This document shows, piece after piece, positions 42,311 through 42,995 of a stretch of DNA of 42,995 nucleotides. Where the stretch lies: positions 1 through 42,995 of the forward strand of contig NATV01000093.1 in NCBI GenBank assembly GCA_003094535.1, written 5' to 3'. Source of the stretch: a gamma proteobacterium symbiont of Ctena orbiculata (GTDB lineage: Bacteria; Pseudomonadota; Gammaproteobacteria; Chromatiales; Chromatiaceae). Position 1 is the first letter of the stretch; every line of letters begins with the position of its first letter. The notes under the pieces were generated by a model, which ran no database searches, had not been told where the DNA came from, and saw only the letters and a list, made by a program, of their open reading frames with translations. Both the position numbers and the translations under genes were made by a program.

Positions 42311-42995
42311 TCAGGCGATTTTAAGACCCGCGGCCGAGCGAAGGGCATCGGCCTTGTCAGTATGTTCCCAGGTCAGGTCCGGCTCACTACGGCCAAAATG
42401 CCCGTTGCTGGCCGTTTGCCGGTAGATCGGGCGTAACAGGTCCAGCATCTGCACGATGCCCTTGGGTCGCAGATCGAAGTGTTCCGCAATCAGGGCCTCG
42501 ATGGTTTCTTCGGCGACATGGGCTGTACCGAAGGATTCCACATGGATGGAAACCGGGCGTGCGATGCCGATGGCATAGGCCAGCTGTACTTCGCACTTGT
42601 CCGCCAGACCGGCTGCGACTACGTTCTTTGCTACATATCGTGCAGCGTAGGCAGCCGAGCGATCCACCTTGGACGGGTCTTTGCCCGAGAAAGCACCACC
42701 ACCGTGACGGCCGACGCCACCATAGGTGTCGACAATGATCTTGCGCCCGGTCAGGCCGCAATCACCCACAGGGCCGCCGATCACGAAACGTCCGGTCGGA
42801 TTGATAAAGTATTCCGTTTTATCGGACAGCATATTCGCCGGCAGGACAGGCTTGATGATTTCTTCCATCACGGCTTCTGACAGCTCATCATGGGCGACTT
42901 CCTCATCATGCTGGGTGGACAACACGACGGCCTCGATCGCTTTTGGTGTATTACCTTCATACCGGACCGAGACCTGTGATTTGCAGTCCGGCCGC
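42311..42995 (-). CDS. metK: S-adenosylmethionine synthase, C-terminal part (5' end outside window)
   Basis: The visible 228 codons are the C-terminal two-thirds of methionine adenosyltransferase. They contain [48 protein letters not shown] (in parts), the glycine-rich phosphate loop, and the final domain with [11 protein letters not shown]. The enzyme makes SAM from methionine and ATP. The reading frame continues to the window edge. It is directly followed by proV, an unusual link of methyl-donor synthesis with betaine uptake. Confidence 0.95.
   Translation of the reverse strand, partial: RPDCKSQVSVRYEGNTPKAIEAVVLSTQHDEEVAHDELSEAVMEEIIKPVLPANMLSDKTEYFINPTGRFVIGGPVGDCGLTGRKIIVDTYGGVGRHGGGAFSGKDPSKVDRSAAYAARYVAKNVVAAGLADKCEVQLAYAIGIARPVSIHVESFGTAHVAEETIEALIAEHFDLRPKGIVQMLDLLRPIYRQTASNGHFGRSEPDLTWEHTDKADALRSAAGLKIA

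Noticed and set aside
1-42995. CRISPR arrays, tRNA/rRNA genes, intact insertion sequences or prophage
   Set aside because: No regularly spaced repeats, no tRNA-like cloverleaf or rRNA sequence, and no transposase, integrase or phage structural gene were seen.

Overview
The window is about 43 kb of a GC-rich gammaproteobacterial chromosome. The gene set (guaBA, pyk, sodB, grxD, xseA, recQ, metK) is chromosomal housekeeping. It is mixed with accessory modules common in marine or sulfur-cycling gammaproteobacteria: a tungsten-type aldehyde oxidoreductase operon, a betaine transporter, an N-acetylglutaminylglutamine amide-type amidotransferase, a HybE-like hydrogenase chaperone and several c-di-GMP signalling proteins. 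A Chromatiales or Sedimenticola-like host is an inference from gene content only. I see no rRNA, tRNA, CRISPR array, prophage or intact insertion sequence.

Layout. 1-2353: a truncated SLC13-type permease and a divergent LysR regulator, with operator-like palindromes between them, one lying across the regulator's start codon. 2354-2769: a long, structured leader with a possible short ORF. 2770-6947: an AorABC-like operon (four-cluster ferredoxin, AOR catalytic subunit, FAD/NADH subunit), a MoaD/ThiS-like protein and a small unknown protein that also ends in glycines. 7025-10149: an SGNH esterase, a SLOG/YpsA-like 'molybdenum carrier' protein, an SDR and a membrane-anchored alpha/beta hydrolase, the last three overlapping by 4 bp each. 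10223-14543: pyruvate kinase, then on the minus strand a YiiX-like permuted NlpC/P60 protein, a periplasmic glycerophosphodiesterase and iron superoxide dismutase.

14544-19274: a structured non-coding gap, a lone hydantoinase-B-type protein, a small CDF-like transporter, and a HybE-like chaperone preceded by two FNR/DNR-type boxes and an overlapping upstream ORF; then an HDOD protein. 19468-24168: recQ, the amidotransferase, a small lipoprotein gene interrupted by an in-frame amber codon, and an HD-GYP protein. 24525-31141: grxD with a dCMP-deaminase-like gene, a two-domain SagB-like oxidoreductase, a two-CBS protein, a basic helix-hairpin-helix protein, an aldehyde dehydrogenase and xseA. 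31138-38002: a very large SBP-PAS-GAF-GGDEF-EAL sensor whose EAL domain looks degenerate, then guaB-guaA. 38003-39412: an AT-rich island with a class II Fic protein and repeated operator-like motifs. 39580-42995: a minus-strand metK-proV-proW-proX unit, with metK running off the right edge.

Themes. Osmoprotection appears twice (proVWX with metK; NAGGN-type amidotransferase). Low-oxygen redox metabolism appears in the AOR operon and in the HybE-like gene with FNR-like sites. Second-messenger signalling appears in the HDOD, HD-GYP and GGDEF/EAL proteins. The observations I rate highest are the amber-interrupted lipoprotein, the AOR operon with its leader and its second glycine-tailed small protein, the Fic operator array, the paired FNR boxes before the HybE-like gene, and the LysR operator on its own start codon.
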